Source of the DNA: Petrotoga mexicana DSM 14811
GTDB taxonomy: Bacteria; Thermotogota; Thermotogae; Petrotogales; Petrotogaceae
Reading direction: 5' to 3'
NCBI RefSeq assembly: GCF_002895565.1
Contig: NZ_AZRN01000033.1
Location: forward strand, 1 to 64,000
DNA: 64,000 nt
A model generated the notes under the pieces. It made no database searches. It was not told where the DNA came from and saw only the letters and a list, made by a program, of their open reading frames with translations. Of this stretch, positions 7,249-16,209 are shown in pieces; the first letter of the stretch is position 1; every line of letters begins with the position of its first letter. The translations under genes and the position numbers were made by a program.

Positions 7249-9276
7249 ATGGTGAACAATATTGATATTTCTAGCGCAATGTCCATTAAGTTGGATGATG
7301 AACTTCCTCCTATGCCTAAATTCTTAGAAGGTATAAGAAGGGCTCCTAAAAGACCTTTGAACTTATCAAAAAGAGAAGTAGAACTAGCCCTTGCAAACGC
7401 TTTAAGGTACGTGCCGGAAAGTTTGCATGAAGAATTGGCACCAGAATTTTTACAAGAGTTGCTTACTCGAGGTAGAATTTATGGATACAGGTATAGACCT
7501 GAGGGCAACATTAAGGCAAAACCTATAGATATGTACAAGGGTAAGTGTATTGAAGGAAAGGCATTTCAGGTCATGATCGATAATAACTTGGATTTCGATG
7601 TCGCTTTGTACCCTTATGAACTGGTAACCTATGGTGAAACCGGTCAAGTTTGTCAAAATTGGATGCAGTACAGGTTGATTAAAAAATACTTAAAAGAACT
7701 AACAAGAGAACAAACCTTAGTTGTGGCTTCAGGACATCCCCTAGGTTTGTTCAGATCAACTCCAAATAGTCCACGGGTGATAATAACAAATGCCTTGATG
7801 GTTGGGATGTTTGATGATCAAGAACATTGGATCAAGGCACAAGCTATGGGTGTTGCCAACTACGGGCAAATGACTGCTGGAGGGTGGATGTACATAGGAC
7901 CTCAAGGTATCGTTCATGGTACTTACAATACCTTGTTGAACGCGGGAAGGTTGAAATTAGGAATACCCCAAGATAGTGATCTAAGAGGACGCTTGTTTGT
8001 TAGTTCGGGTTTAGGTGGAATGAGCGGTGCTCAGGCAAAAGCGATAGAAATCGCAAGAGGGGTTGGGATAATTGCAGAAGTAGATTATTCCAGAATTCAA
8101 ACAAGGCTCAACCAAGGTTGGCTAAAAACTTACAGCAAAGATTTGAACGAAGTTTTTGAAATAGCCTTCGATCATCTAAATAGAAAAAAAACCATTTCCA
8201 TCGGTTATTATGGTAATATTGTAGATCTATTGGAATACATTGCAAAGAAAGGTATAAAAGTAGATTTGTTATCAGATCAGACATCTTGTCACGCCGCCTA
8301 CGAGGGAGGGTACTGCCCTCAAGGCTTGACTCATGAAGAGAAGAATCACCTCTTAGAAACAAATAAAGAGAAATTTGTTGAATTAGTCAACAATTCATTG
8401 AGAAGACATTTTGAGCTTATAAAAACAATGGTTGAAAGGGGAACCTACTTTTTTGACTATGGGAATAGTTTCATGAAGGCGGTTTTTGATGCAGGCGTGA
8501 AAGAAATAGCAAAAAATGGCTTGGATGAAAGCGAAGGATTCATCTTTCCCTCGTATGTGGAAGACATAATGGGACCATTAATATTCGACTATGGTTATGG
8601 ACCTTTCAGGTGGGTATGTTTAAGTGGAAAACGGGAAGATCTATTGAAAACGGATAAAGCAGCGATGGAATGTATAGATCCCAATAGAAGGGGCCAAGAT
8701 AGAGACAATTACATATGGATTAGAGATGCTGATAAAAACAATCTCGTTGTAGGTACTCAAGCTCGGATCCTTTACCAGGATGCTATGGGAAGAATGAAGA
8801 TAGCTCTTAAATTCAATGAAAAGGTTAGAAAAGGGGAAGTTGGCCCCATAATGCTCGGAAGGGATCATCACGATGCAGGTGGAGCTGACTCTCCTTTTAG
8901 AGAAACGGCGAATATAAAAGATGGGAGTAATATAATGGCAGATATGGCAACCCATGACTTTGCTGGAAACATAGCAAGGGGAATGAGTTTGGTAACACTG
9001 CACAACGGAGGCGGAGTTGGTATCGGTAAAGCCATTAACGGTGGTTTTGGATTGGTTCTTGACGGAAGTGAAAGGGTGGATGAAATAATAAAGAACGCAA
9101 TTCCATGGGATGTTATGGTTGGGGTTGCCAGACGATCATGGGCTAGAAATGAAGCTTCTATAGAAACATCAATAGAGTATAACAAAGAAAACAAAAACAC
9201 GGACCACATAACTTTGCCATACATTGCTGATAAAAATATGATAAAAGATTTGGTTGACAAATACTATGAGGGTTAG
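7249..9276 (+). CDS. hutU: urocanate hydratase, long form
   Basis: Converts urocanate to imidazolone propionate using tightly bound NAD+, in the cytoplasm; 675 aa. Visible landmarks are GQMTAGGWMYIGPQGIVHGT (residues 205-224), SGLGGMSGAQAKA (about 253-265) and CHAAYEGGYCPQG (about 347-359), the last being the NAD/active-site region. It is about 120 residues longer than the common bacterial enzyme of around 555 aa and matches the long class otherwise known from animals and some bacteria. Start ATG at 7249, with AAAGGAG upstream. 12 bp to the next gene. Confidence 0.95.
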   Translation: MVNNIDISSAMSIKLDDELPPMPKFLEGIRRAPKRPLNLSKREVELALANALRYVPESLHEELAPEFLQELLTRGRIYGYRYRPEGNIKAKPIDMYKGKCIEGKAFQVMIDNNLDFDVALYPYELVTYGETGQVCQNWMQYRLIKKYLKELTREQTLVVASGHPLGLFRSTPNSPRVIITNALMVGMFDDQEHWIKAQAMGVANYGQMTAGGWMYIGPQGIVHGTYNTLLNAGRLKLGIPQDSDLRGRLFVSSGLGGMSGAQAKAIEIARGVGIIAEVDYSRIQTRLNQGWLKTYSKDLNEVFEIAFDHLNRKKTISIGYYGNIVDLLEYIAKKGIKVDLLSDQTSCHAAYEGGYCPQGLTHEEKNHLLETNKEKFVELVNNSLRRHFELIKTMVERGTYFFDYGNSFMKAVFDAGVKEIAKNGLDESEGFIFPSYVEDIMGPLIFDYGYGPFRWVCLSGKREDLLKTDKAAMECIDPNRRGQDRDNYIWIRDADKNNLVVGTQARILYQDAMGRMKIALKFNEKVRKGEVGPIMLGRDHHDAGGADSPFRETANIKDGSNIMADMATHDFAGNIARGMSLVTLHNGGGVGIGKAINGGFGLVLDGSERVDEIIKNAIPWDVMVGVARRSWARNEASIETSIEYNKENKNTDHITLPYIADKNMIKDLVDKYYEG

Positions 9277-9288
9277 GAGGTAGATGTT

Positions 9289-10188
9289 TTGAACAAAATC
9301 GTTGAATGTGTTCCTAATTTCAGTGAAGGAAGAGATAAAGAAAAGTTAGAACGGATTGTAGATGAAGTAAGAAAACAAGAAGGAGTAAAATTATTAGATT
9401 ACTCTATGGATAAAGATCATAACAGAAGCGTAGTTACTTTTGTGGGAGAACCTGATATGGTAATAGAAGCAGCTTTTAACGCCTGTAAAAAAGCGGCTGA
9501 GTTGATAGATTTGAGAACTCATAAAGGTGAACATCCAAGAATGGGAGCTACAGACGTTATCCCACTCATTCCAATAAAAAACATAACTATGCAAGAGTGT
9601 GTAGAATACTCTAAAAAATTGGCAAAAAGAATAGGAGAAGAGTTGAATATCCCCGTAATATTGTATGAAAAATCAGCTAGCCGACCCGAAAGAGAAGATT
9701 TAGCCGTTATAAGAAAAGGTGAGTTCGAAGGGATGTTTGAGAAATTAAAACAAGAAGAGTTCAAGCCAGATTTTGGCCCAGATCAACCGCATGAAAGTGC
9801 AGGAGTTACCGCTGTGGGGGCAAGAATGCCTTTGATAGCTTTCAACGTGAACCTGAATACCAACAATTTAGACATTGCAAAAAAGATAGCCAAAGCGGTT
9901 AGAGGAAAAAGTGGAGGATTTAAATACTGTAAAGCGTTGGGTTTTGAATTGAAAGAAAGGAATATAGTCCAAGTTTCCATGAATATGGTTGATTACACAA
10001 AAACACCTTTGTATAGAGTATTTCAAGTGATAGAAAACGAAGCGAACAGGTATGGAGTGAGCGTTGTTGGAAGTGAAATAGTTGGGTTAGTACCGTTAAA
10101 TGCCCTTGTTGATACCGCTGATTACTTTTTAAAATTAGAAGATTTCAGCTATGACAGAGTTTTAGAAAATAAAATTTATGGTGATTGA
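9289..10188 (+). CDS. ftcD: glutamate formimidoyltransferase (FtcD N-terminal domain type)
   Basis: Transfers the formimino group of N-formiminoglutamate to tetrahydrofolate, releasing glutamate; 299 aa. It contains only the formiminotransferase N and C subdomains and lacks the cyclodeaminase domain of animal FTCD. The catalytic His is at residue 82 in HKGEHPRMGATD, the same number as in the mammalian enzyme. Opening VECVPNFSEGRD is diagnostic. Start TTG at 9289 with TAGGAGGT upstream. Its place between hutU and hutI shows that histidine carbon and nitrogen leave through folate rather than through formamide-releasing HutG. Confidence 0.95.
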   Translation: MNKIVECVPNFSEGRDKEKLERIVDEVRKQEGVKLLDYSMDKDHNRSVVTFVGEPDMVIEAAFNACKKAAELIDLRTHKGEHPRMGATDVIPLIPIKNITMQECVEYSKKLAKRIGEELNIPVILYEKSASRPEREDLAVIRKGEFEGMFEKLKQEEFKPDFGPDQPHESAGVTAVGARMPLIAFNVNLNTNNLDIAKKIAKAVRGKSGGFKYCKALGFELKERNIVQVSMNMVDYTKTPLYRVFQVIENEANRYGVSVVGSEIVGLVPLNALVDTADYFLKLEDFSYDRVLENKIYGD

Positions 10189-10189
10189 T

Positions 10190-11464
10190 ATGGATGAAAA
10201 AGCTACTTTAGTGATAAAAAACATTTCAAATTTAATAACCATGAGAGGGCCTAATAGACCAAGAAAGAAAGAGGAAATGTCAGAAATTGGCTTAATTAAA
10301 AATGGAATCATTGCTGCTTCTAAAGATAAGATAATCTATGTTGGAAATGGAGAGTTGCCAAAAGACATAGAAATAGCTCAAGATGCAAAAATTATAAACG
10401 CCCAAGGGAAAACTGTAACACCCGGTTTAATAGACTCTCACACTCATTTGGTTCATGGAGGCTCAAGGGAATACGAATTATTTAAGAAGTTAGAAGGTAA
10501 AAGTTACTTAGATATTTTAAATTCTGGGGGAGGAATATACGACACCGTCGAATCAACTAAAAAGGCCTCTTTTGAAGAATTACTTAAAAAGGCAGAAAAG
10601 AGTTTAAATAGAATGTTGTCTTATGGAGTAACAACCGTTGAAGCAAAAAACGGTTACGGGCTTGATGATTTTAACACCGAGTTGAAACAGCTTGAGGTTA
10701 TAAAAGAACTCAATAGAATTCATCCCGTAGATTTGGTCCCAACTTTTCTGGGAGCCCATGCTGTACCTAAAAAGTACGAAGACGACGTCGATAAATTCGT
10801 AGATATACTCATAACAGAAATGATTCCATATGTTTCGGAAAAAAATCTAGCTAAATTTTGTGATGTATTCTGTGAAAAAGGAGTTTTCTCAGTTGATCAA
10901 TCCAGAAAAATACTATCTGCTGCAAAAGAACGCGGTCTATTTCTCAAAATTCATGCAGACGAAATAGAACCTTTAGGAGGTGCCGAATTAGCTGCTGAGT
11001 TAGGTTGTGTTTCGGCTGATCATTTGGTAGGTGCAAGTGATGAAGGCTTGAAAAAAATGGCCCAGAACAATGTAATAGCCACACTTCTTCCCACAACAAC
11101 CTTCTTTTTGCAAAGTGAGAAGTATGCAAAGGCCAGAAAGATGATTGAACTTGGTATACCAATTGCATTGTCGACCGATTATAACCCAGGAAGTTCGCCT
11201 ACAGAAAATTTACAATTGGTTATGACGTTTGGGGCACTAAAATTACATATGAATCCAAGGGAAATAATTACATCGGTTACTATTAATGCGGCTTGTGCAC
11301 TGAAATTAGAAGATAAAATTGGTAGTTTGGAAGTAGCTAAAAAAGCTGATATGGCGATTTTCGATGTTCCCAATATAGAATACTTAATATACCACTTCGG
11401 AGTAAACCACACTCAAACTGTCATAAAAAATGGAGAGGTATATGATATGACCTCGGTCTCTTGA
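10190..11464 (+). CDS. hutI: imidazolonepropionase
   Basis: Metal-dependent amidohydrolase that opens imidazolone propionate to N-formiminoglutamate; 424 aa from this start. The metal pair His-x-His is in DSHTHLVHGG; further ligands are in IHADEIEPLGG, SADHLVGAS and LSTDYNPGS. I chose the ATG at 10190 because GGTGAT, a good ribosome site, ends 5 bp before it. A more upstream ATG at 10178 would overlap ftcD by 11 bp but has no ribosome site. Last gene of the hut operon; its stop overlaps the -35 of the following tRNA promoter. Confidence 0.95.
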   Translation: MDEKATLVIKNISNLITMRGPNRPRKKEEMSEIGLIKNGIIAASKDKIIYVGNGELPKDIEIAQDAKIINAQGKTVTPGLIDSHTHLVHGGSREYELFKKLEGKSYLDILNSGGGIYDTVESTKKASFEELLKKAEKSLNRMLSYGVTTVEAKNGYGLDDFNTELKQLEVIKELNRIHPVDLVPTFLGAHAVPKKYEDDVDKFVDILITEMIPYVSEKNLAKFCDVFCEKGVFSVDQSRKILSAAKERGLFLKIHADEIEPLGGAELAAELGCVSADHLVGASDEGLKKMAQNNVIATLLPTTTFFLQSEKYAKARKMIELGIPIALSTDYNPGSSPTENLQLVMTFGALKLHMNPREIITSVTINAACALKLEDKIGSLEVAKKADMAIFDVPNIEYLIYHFGVNHTQTVIKNGEVYDMTSVS

Positions 11465-11489
11465 CAAAGCCTATAACGTAGTGTATAAT
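11461..11489 (+). promoter_or_regulatory. tRNA-Leu promoter overlapping the hutI stop
   Basis: TTGACA (11461-11466), 17 bp, TATAAT (11484-11489), a perfect consensus. The TGA stop of hutI lies inside the -35 hexamer. The tRNA begins 31 bp after the -10. Confidence 0.85.
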
Positions 11490-11520
11490 AATTTTGATAT
11501 ATTAACATAAGCAACTTTTT

Positions 11521-11609
11521 GCCGGGGTGGTGGAATTGGTAGACACGTATGGTTGAGGGCCATATGAGTATTTACACTCGTGCGGGTTCAAGTCCCGCCC
11601 CCGGCACCA
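11521..11609 (+). tRNA. tRNA-Leu (anticodon GAG)
   Basis: Acceptor stem GCCGGGG / CCCCGGC, D-arm, anticodon stem TATGG / CCATA around loop TTGAGGG giving GAG, a long class II variable arm, T-arm GCGGG-TTCAAGT-CCCGC, discriminator A and encoded CCA. Confidence 0.95.
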
Positions 11610-11614
11610 GAATG

Positions 11615-11646
11615 AAGGATCGTGTTTTACGATCCTTTTGTTTTTT
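11615..11646 (+). terminator. Rho-independent terminator after tRNA-Leu
   Basis: Stem AAGGATCG / CGATCCTT with a 7-nt loop followed by TTGTTTTTT. Confidence 0.85.
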
Positions 11647-11774
11647 GAATTAATTTTATTATATTCCTGATTGATAATCTCACTTCTGATTTCTATCTAC
11701 TGGGGGGTAAAAGTATAGAAAAGAAAACTGAGGTTAACTTTCCCTTTTTTATTGAATTATTTATTGCCTTTTCT

Positions 11775-13010
11775 TTGTTATTAGTACTTTCCTACTTGAA
11801 TAAAGCCGCTGTATTAATAGGTTATATTTTGTTTCTTTTTCTTTTAAAACTCTTGGAGGAAGATAAATTAAAAGTCTTTTTAATCGCTATTTTATTGTTT
11901 CCTGCCTTGTTATACATTCCCATCAATCTAAATTCAGAAGTAGGTATTTTAGGAAAAATTATAGACAAAAGAGGAAATTATTATACAGTATTTTCAAAAA
12001 AAATCTATTATGAAAATCAATGGCAGAATTATAGGAATTATTATAAATTTTACTATGGTGAATTCAGCACCGTTCCCATCACCACCGGCAAAAACGTCTA
12101 CATATACGGGACAATTGAAAACGATTTTCTTAGAGCTGAATATGTGGCTCCTGCCAACAACAATTCGATTATGAAGATAAAAGATCTTGCAACTAATAGA
12201 TTGTCTGAAAACATTCAAAATAATGAGGCACTTGATATACTGACGAGCTCTTTTATGGGTAATATACGGGATAAAGAGGTATTTCAAAAAACAGGAACTC
12301 TGCATCTATTTGCCGTTTCGGGTATGCACGTTTACATAATTTACTCGATGATCAGCTTCTTTCTGAACTTTTTTATCTTGAAAAGGAATCTAAGACTCAT
12401 CTTATACTCCACTATCATCACTTTTTATTTGGTTTTTACCGGATTCACCCCAAGTTCTGTACGGGCTGTATTGCTTTTAGTTACCTTGAACTTATTCAGA
12501 CTTTTCGACGTCCCTGTTAGCTCTTTCAACATCTTAGGATTAATAGGATATCTCAATCTTTTGTTAATTCCCAATAATCTTATGAACGTTAGCTTCCAAA
12601 TGAGTTATGCTGCGACTTTTATGATTTTATTTACAATGAATCATGTAGAATATCAATATTTTAAAGCTTTGTCTGTCCCCATAGCTGCATATGTCGGTAT
12701 ATTTCCTATAGCTCTAATACACTTTGGAGAAATTTCTTTGATTGGACTTTTCATAACGCCTATTCTAACCCCTGCTATTTCATTACTAATCTTATGTAGC
12801 GTTCTTTCAATATTATTGCCTTTCAATTTTGTTCATTCTTTTTCAACTTTTTTTGCATTATCAATAAAAAATTTCGTAAATCTTTTTACCTTTTATGAAC
12901 CGATTGAATTTAGTTCTTTATTTATCCCGCTATTTTTATGGAGTTTGATCTTTTTACTTTATGTCTGGCTTCTTCAAGTTAAAAAAAGAAAAAAGGCCCC
13001 AATTAAATAG
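11775..13010 (+). CDS. comEC: ComEC/Rec2-like competence membrane protein without the C-terminal hydrolase domain
   Basis: Predicted inner-membrane channel for DNA uptake. Two hydrophobic segments open the protein, followed by a DUF4131-like beta region (GILGKIIDKRG... to about residue 115) and then the competence domain with its signature FAVSGMHVYI and several membrane helices. At 411 aa it lacks the metallo-beta-lactamase-like domain of full ComEC. The coordinate given is a TTG without a ribosome site. The frame stays open upstream, and an ATA codon at 11715, seven bases after a GGGGGG run, adds about 20 plausible residues; that may be the true, non-canonical start. It stands alone between tRNA-Leu and convergent gcvH. 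Confidence 0.75.
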   Translation: MLLVLSYLNKAAVLIGYILFLFLLKLLEEDKLKVFLIAILLFPALLYIPINLNSEVGILGKIIDKRGNYYTVFSKKIYYENQWQNYRNYYKFYYGEFSTVPITTGKNVYIYGTIENDFLRAEYVAPANNNSIMKIKDLATNRLSENIQNNEALDILTSSFMGNIRDKEVFQKTGTLHLFAVSGMHVYIIYSMISFFLNFFILKRNLRLILYSTIITFYLVFTGFTPSSVRAVLLLVTLNLFRLFDVPVSSFNILGLIGYLNLLLIPNNLMNVSFQMSYAATFMILFTMNHVEYQYFKALSVPIAAYVGIFPIALIHFGEISLIGLFITPILTPAISLLILCSVLSILLPFNFVHSFSTFFALSIKNFVNLFTFYEPIEFSSLFIPLFLWSLIFLLYVWLLQVKKRKKAPIK

Positions 13011-13021
13011 AGGCCTTTAAT
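12992..13021. terminator. bidirectional terminator between comEC and gcvH
   Basis: AAAGGCC / GGCCTTT stem with flanking A-run on the left and T-rich right side, overlapping the comEC stop. It fits termination of both convergent genes. Confidence 0.65.
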
Positions 13022-13037
13022 TTTGAATTATACTTGT

Positions 13038-13388
13038 TTACATTGGAGGCTCTTCATCCAAAAGATCTTCTATCTCTGATTGATCAGAAATTTCAATTTT
13101 TACAATCCATCCTTTATTTTCGGCGTCTTCGTTTATTATTTCCGGCTGATCTTCAAGATCGCTGTTAACTTCAACAATTTTTCCACTTAAAGGTACATAT
13201 ATATCTTCAGCTGACTTCACGGATTCTATGGTGCACAGGACTTCACCTTTTTTTACTTTTTTCCCGACTTCCGGTAATTCAACGTAGGTTACATCACCCA
13301 ATTCTTCAGCAGCCTTCGCGGAAATCCCAACAGTTGCAATATTCCCTTCTATTGTCACGTATTCGTGGGTAGCTGAGTATTTCTTCAT
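13038..13388 (-). CDS. gcvH: glycine cleavage system H protein
   Basis: Lipoyl carrier that shuttles the aminomethyl group between the P, T and L proteins of the glycine cleavage system; 116 aa, normal for the family. The lipoylated Lys is residue 58 in ESVKSAEDIY. Opening YSATHEYV and the C-terminal GWIVKIEIS are typical. ATG start with AGGAGGAGTC upstream. No gcvP or gcvT is in this window. The preceding gene on the same strand, 103 bp upstream, is an ECF S component. Confidence 0.95.
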   Translation of the reverse strand: MKKYSATHEYVTIEGNIATVGISAKAAEELGDVTYVELPEVGKKVKKGEVLCTIESVKSAEDIYVPLSGKIVEVNSDLEDQPEIINEDAENKGWIVKIEISDQSEIEDLLDEEPPM

Positions 13389-13491
13389 AATACTTGACTC
13401 CTCCTTTTAATTTGTAATTTTTGCTAATTTTAGAAATTAAAAAAGTTGCTATAGCGCCCTTCCCCCGAATCCCACCCAAATGATGAGATAA

Positions 13492-14088
13492 TCAATAGCC
13501 TGCTTTTTTTACCGCTCTGATTACTCCAACAGTTATTAAAACCGCTATTATGATCTCTGGAATACCGTTTGTTAGGCCTATAGCCAACACTACCCCACCT
13601 ACTGCTTCCCTCGCTACTCCCATAGCGGTAGCTATCCTGTCGGCAAATAAAAGATACATCATACCTAAAACACCTGCTGTGTTAGTCAAAGTTCCTAAAG
13701 CAGCACTTACACCAATAGATACGCTATCTCTCCACTTTGAAACTTTTTCTTTATTACGCGAGAAAAGTTCAAATACTAACCTGTATGAATAATATGAAAC
13801 AAAACCAATCAATATTCTTGGTAATACAGAAACTAAAGGATTAACAAAAGCAAAAGACAATATATTTGGTCTTAAAAGTGCCTGAATTATACTAGATACA
13901 CCAAATATCAAACCAATAACCATTCCTGCAACAGGTCCCTCCAATATTGCCCCAATTATAACTGGAATATGCATAGTTGTTGCATTCGCTGGAGGAATAG
14001 GGATAAATCCCAATGGAGTAAATCCTAGAACAAAAGAAATACCAGATAACAACGATATAGTTACCAAACGTTTGGTTTTTGCTCTCAT
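13492..14088 (-). CDS. ECF transporter substrate-specificity (S) component
   Basis: Small integral membrane protein of 198 aa with about six hydrophobic segments. The stretch TTMHIPVIIGAILEGPVAG, followed by IGLIFGVSSI, is characteristic of the general ECF S-component family. These proteins bind a vitamin or similar micronutrient and work with a shared EcfA/A'/T module, which is not encoded here. The ligand cannot be told from the sequence, and I see no riboswitch in the 44 bp before it. It follows the S9 peptidase gene in the same direction. Confidence 0.8.
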   Translation of the reverse strand: MRAKTKRLVTISLLSGISFVLGFTPLGFIPIPPANATTMHIPVIIGAILEGPVAGMVIGLIFGVSSIIQALLRPNILSFAFVNPLVSVLPRILIGFVSYYSYRLVFELFSRNKEKVSKWRDSVSIGVSAALGTLTNTAGVLGMMYLLFADRIATAMGVAREAVGGVVLAIGLTNGIPEIIIAVLITVGVIRAVKKAGY

Positions 14089-14132
14089 GTTTTCTCTCCT
14101 TATAATGCGAAAAGTTAGCTACATACATTTAA

Positions 14133-16133
14133 CTATTTCAAATAACTGTCAAACCACGTGGTAATTTCTTTTAATCTTCTTATTCTATGTTTTGGTTTCC
14201 CACTTCTGCTCAATTCATGATTTTCTCCTCTGAACATAACCAGTTTTGATTCGACACCATTGTATTTGAGTGAAGTGAACATCTGCAATCCTTCAGCTAA
14301 CCAACAGCGGTAATCCTCTTCCGAATGTATAAACAGAGTTGGAGTTTTAACGTTATCTGCGTATTTCATAGGTGAGTGGAACCATAACTTTTCATAATCA
14401 CTCCATGGTGTAGCTGCTTGTTGATCTTCAACAAAGTAGTAACCGATATCTGTAGTGCCGAATTTAGCAATCCAATTTGCTATACTTCTTTGAGAAGCGG
14501 CAGCCTTGAACCTATCAGTATGTCCAATTATCCAGTTGGTCATGTAACCACCGTAAGAACCACCTGTTACCCCTATCCTACTTCCATCTATGAAAGAGAA
14601 CTTTTCCAATACTTTATCAACAAAGTTCATTATGTCTTCATAATCTATTGTTCCATACTTTCCTCTGATATCGGCAAACTCATCCCCTCGCCCATCGCTT
14701 CCTCGAGGATTACAAAACATAACAACATAACCTTCGTTTGCCCAATACTGCATTTCATGGAAAAAAACATCTCCACCATAAACGGTTTTTGGACCACCAT
14801 GAATATCTAAGATTGCAGGGTATTTTTTGTTCTCTTCAAAATTTACAGGTTTCATAACCCATCCTTCTATTTCTATCTCACCTTTACCAAGGAAGGTTAT
14901 CCTTTCTGGCTTAGATAAAGTTTTTTCTTTTACTACCCATTCGTTGAAAGTAGTTAGTTGTTTCTCTTCATTGCCTTCTAATTCGTATAGTTCTTGAAGT
15001 TTCACATCTCTCATTCCTACAAAGATAATACGATCTTTAAATACATCGAAACCATCAACGGATCCGCCTTGTGTGGTTAATTTTTCTCTCTTACCTCTCT
15101 CATCTATTCTATTTATGAAAGAACTGCCATACTCTGTTGTTTCAAAATAAAGGTAATTGTCTTCCACTTTGAATTCACTGTTAGAACCATATCTACAATC
15201 AGAACCTACAGAACTCCAAGTACTAAAATCAAAATCAGTTTGAATTTGTTTCACTTCTTTTGTTTGTAAATCCATTAAATAAAATTTGGGATTTTCATTG
15301 ATTCCGTACTCTTTCATGTTGGAACCTAAGAAGATTATTTTCTCTTTTAGAAAGTCTGCATATACGTAATTGAAAGGGTCTTCATGTGTTAATTTCTCTA
15401 AACTTTCTTTCTTTAAGTCATATAAATAAAGATCGGATCTTATTTCCATTTTATCTTTAAAAGGGTTGGAAATAAAAAGCATTAAATCTTTTTCTTTATT
15501 CAATTTAAAACCTTCAACGTTCGTCAATTCGTCTGTTATAGGGGTAACTTTCTTATCTTCTAACGTATAAATGTATAATCTATTTCTTTTCTTATTGGTA
15601 AATCCTCTTCCGTTCGACCAGAAAGGTATTTCATCTAAAACTTCGTAGTCTTTTTCTTCTTTGAGCTTATCCAGTTCTTTTTCTTTTTCTTCCTTTGAAA
15701 GGTTCTCCAAATTTTTATATTTCGGGTCATAAATACCAGTTACAACAAACTTATCTTTAGATATGGGTTCGATATCTGATGCAAAGAATGGGAGTTCGAA
15801 ATATTTTTGAGCTTCTCCACCTTTGATGTTTATTATATAATAAATTGTAAAAGGTTCTCCTTTTTCCTTCCTCTTTTTATCCTTTTCCTCTCTCACCGTT
15901 GAGAAGATGATATTCTCATCGTCCAACCAAACATAAGAGCTTTCTTGATTGAAAGCGGTAAGTTTGTTGATCGTTTTATTATCAACATTGTAAAGCCATA
16001 TGTTTGAAAGATACTTGTTCTCATCTACATCCATTTCAGATACAACAAAAGCTAAGTTTTTACCGTTCGGTGAAAATTTTGTGTTAGATATAAACTTGTA
16101 CTTTGTAAAATCCTCTAAAACTAATTTCTCCAT
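14133..16133 (-). CDS. S9 family serine peptidase (acylaminoacyl-peptidase / prolyl oligopeptidase type)
   Basis: Probably cytoplasmic peptidase that trims oligopeptides; 666 aa with no signal peptide. The N-terminal two-thirds is beta-propeller-like (repeated strand motifs such as NIWLYNVDN and LYLYDLKKE). The C-terminal alpha/beta-hydrolase domain carries the catalytic Ser526 in GGSYGGY, Asp607 in SEEDYRCW and His639 in GENHELSR, plus the oxyanion-side HGGPKTVYG. Start ATG with GAGGAGGTAGTGTA upstream. Consistent with a peptide-consuming lifestyle; the 44-bp gap suggests cotranscription with the ECF gene. Confidence 0.93.
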   Translation of the reverse strand: MEKLVLEDFTKYKFISNTKFSPNGKNLAFVVSEMDVDENKYLSNIWLYNVDNKTINKLTAFNQESSYVWLDDENIIFSTVREEKDKKRKEKGEPFTIYYIINIKGGEAQKYFELPFFASDIEPISKDKFVVTGIYDPKYKNLENLSKEEKEKELDKLKEEKDYEVLDEIPFWSNGRGFTNKKRNRLYIYTLEDKKVTPITDELTNVEGFKLNKEKDLMLFISNPFKDKMEIRSDLYLYDLKKESLEKLTHEDPFNYVYADFLKEKIIFLGSNMKEYGINENPKFYLMDLQTKEVKQIQTDFDFSTWSSVGSDCRYGSNSEFKVEDNYLYFETTEYGSSFINRIDERGKREKLTTQGGSVDGFDVFKDRIIFVGMRDVKLQELYELEGNEEKQLTTFNEWVVKEKTLSKPERITFLGKGEIEIEGWVMKPVNFEENKKYPAILDIHGGPKTVYGGDVFFHEMQYWANEGYVVMFCNPRGSDGRGDEFADIRGKYGTIDYEDIMNFVDKVLEKFSFIDGSRIGVTGGSYGGYMTNWIIGHTDRFKAAASQRSIANWIAKFGTTDIGYYFVEDQQAATPWSDYEKLWFHSPMKYADNVKTPTLFIHSEEDYRCWLAEGLQMFTSLKYNGVESKLVMFRGENHELSRSGKPKHRIRRLKEITTWFDSYLK

Positions 16134-16209
16134 TACACTACCTCCTCACGAAATATAATTATTACTGTCGTTAGAAACTCTAGTGCTCGCACCTTTTTAA
16201 AATCAAAAC

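Noticed and set aside
8108-9260. Long antisense open frames inside hutU
   Set aside because: They lack ribosome sites and family features and mirror the codon pattern of the real gene.
14089-14132. Riboswitch before the ECF S component
   Set aside because: Only 44 bp separate it from the previous gene, too little for a known vitamin riboswitch.
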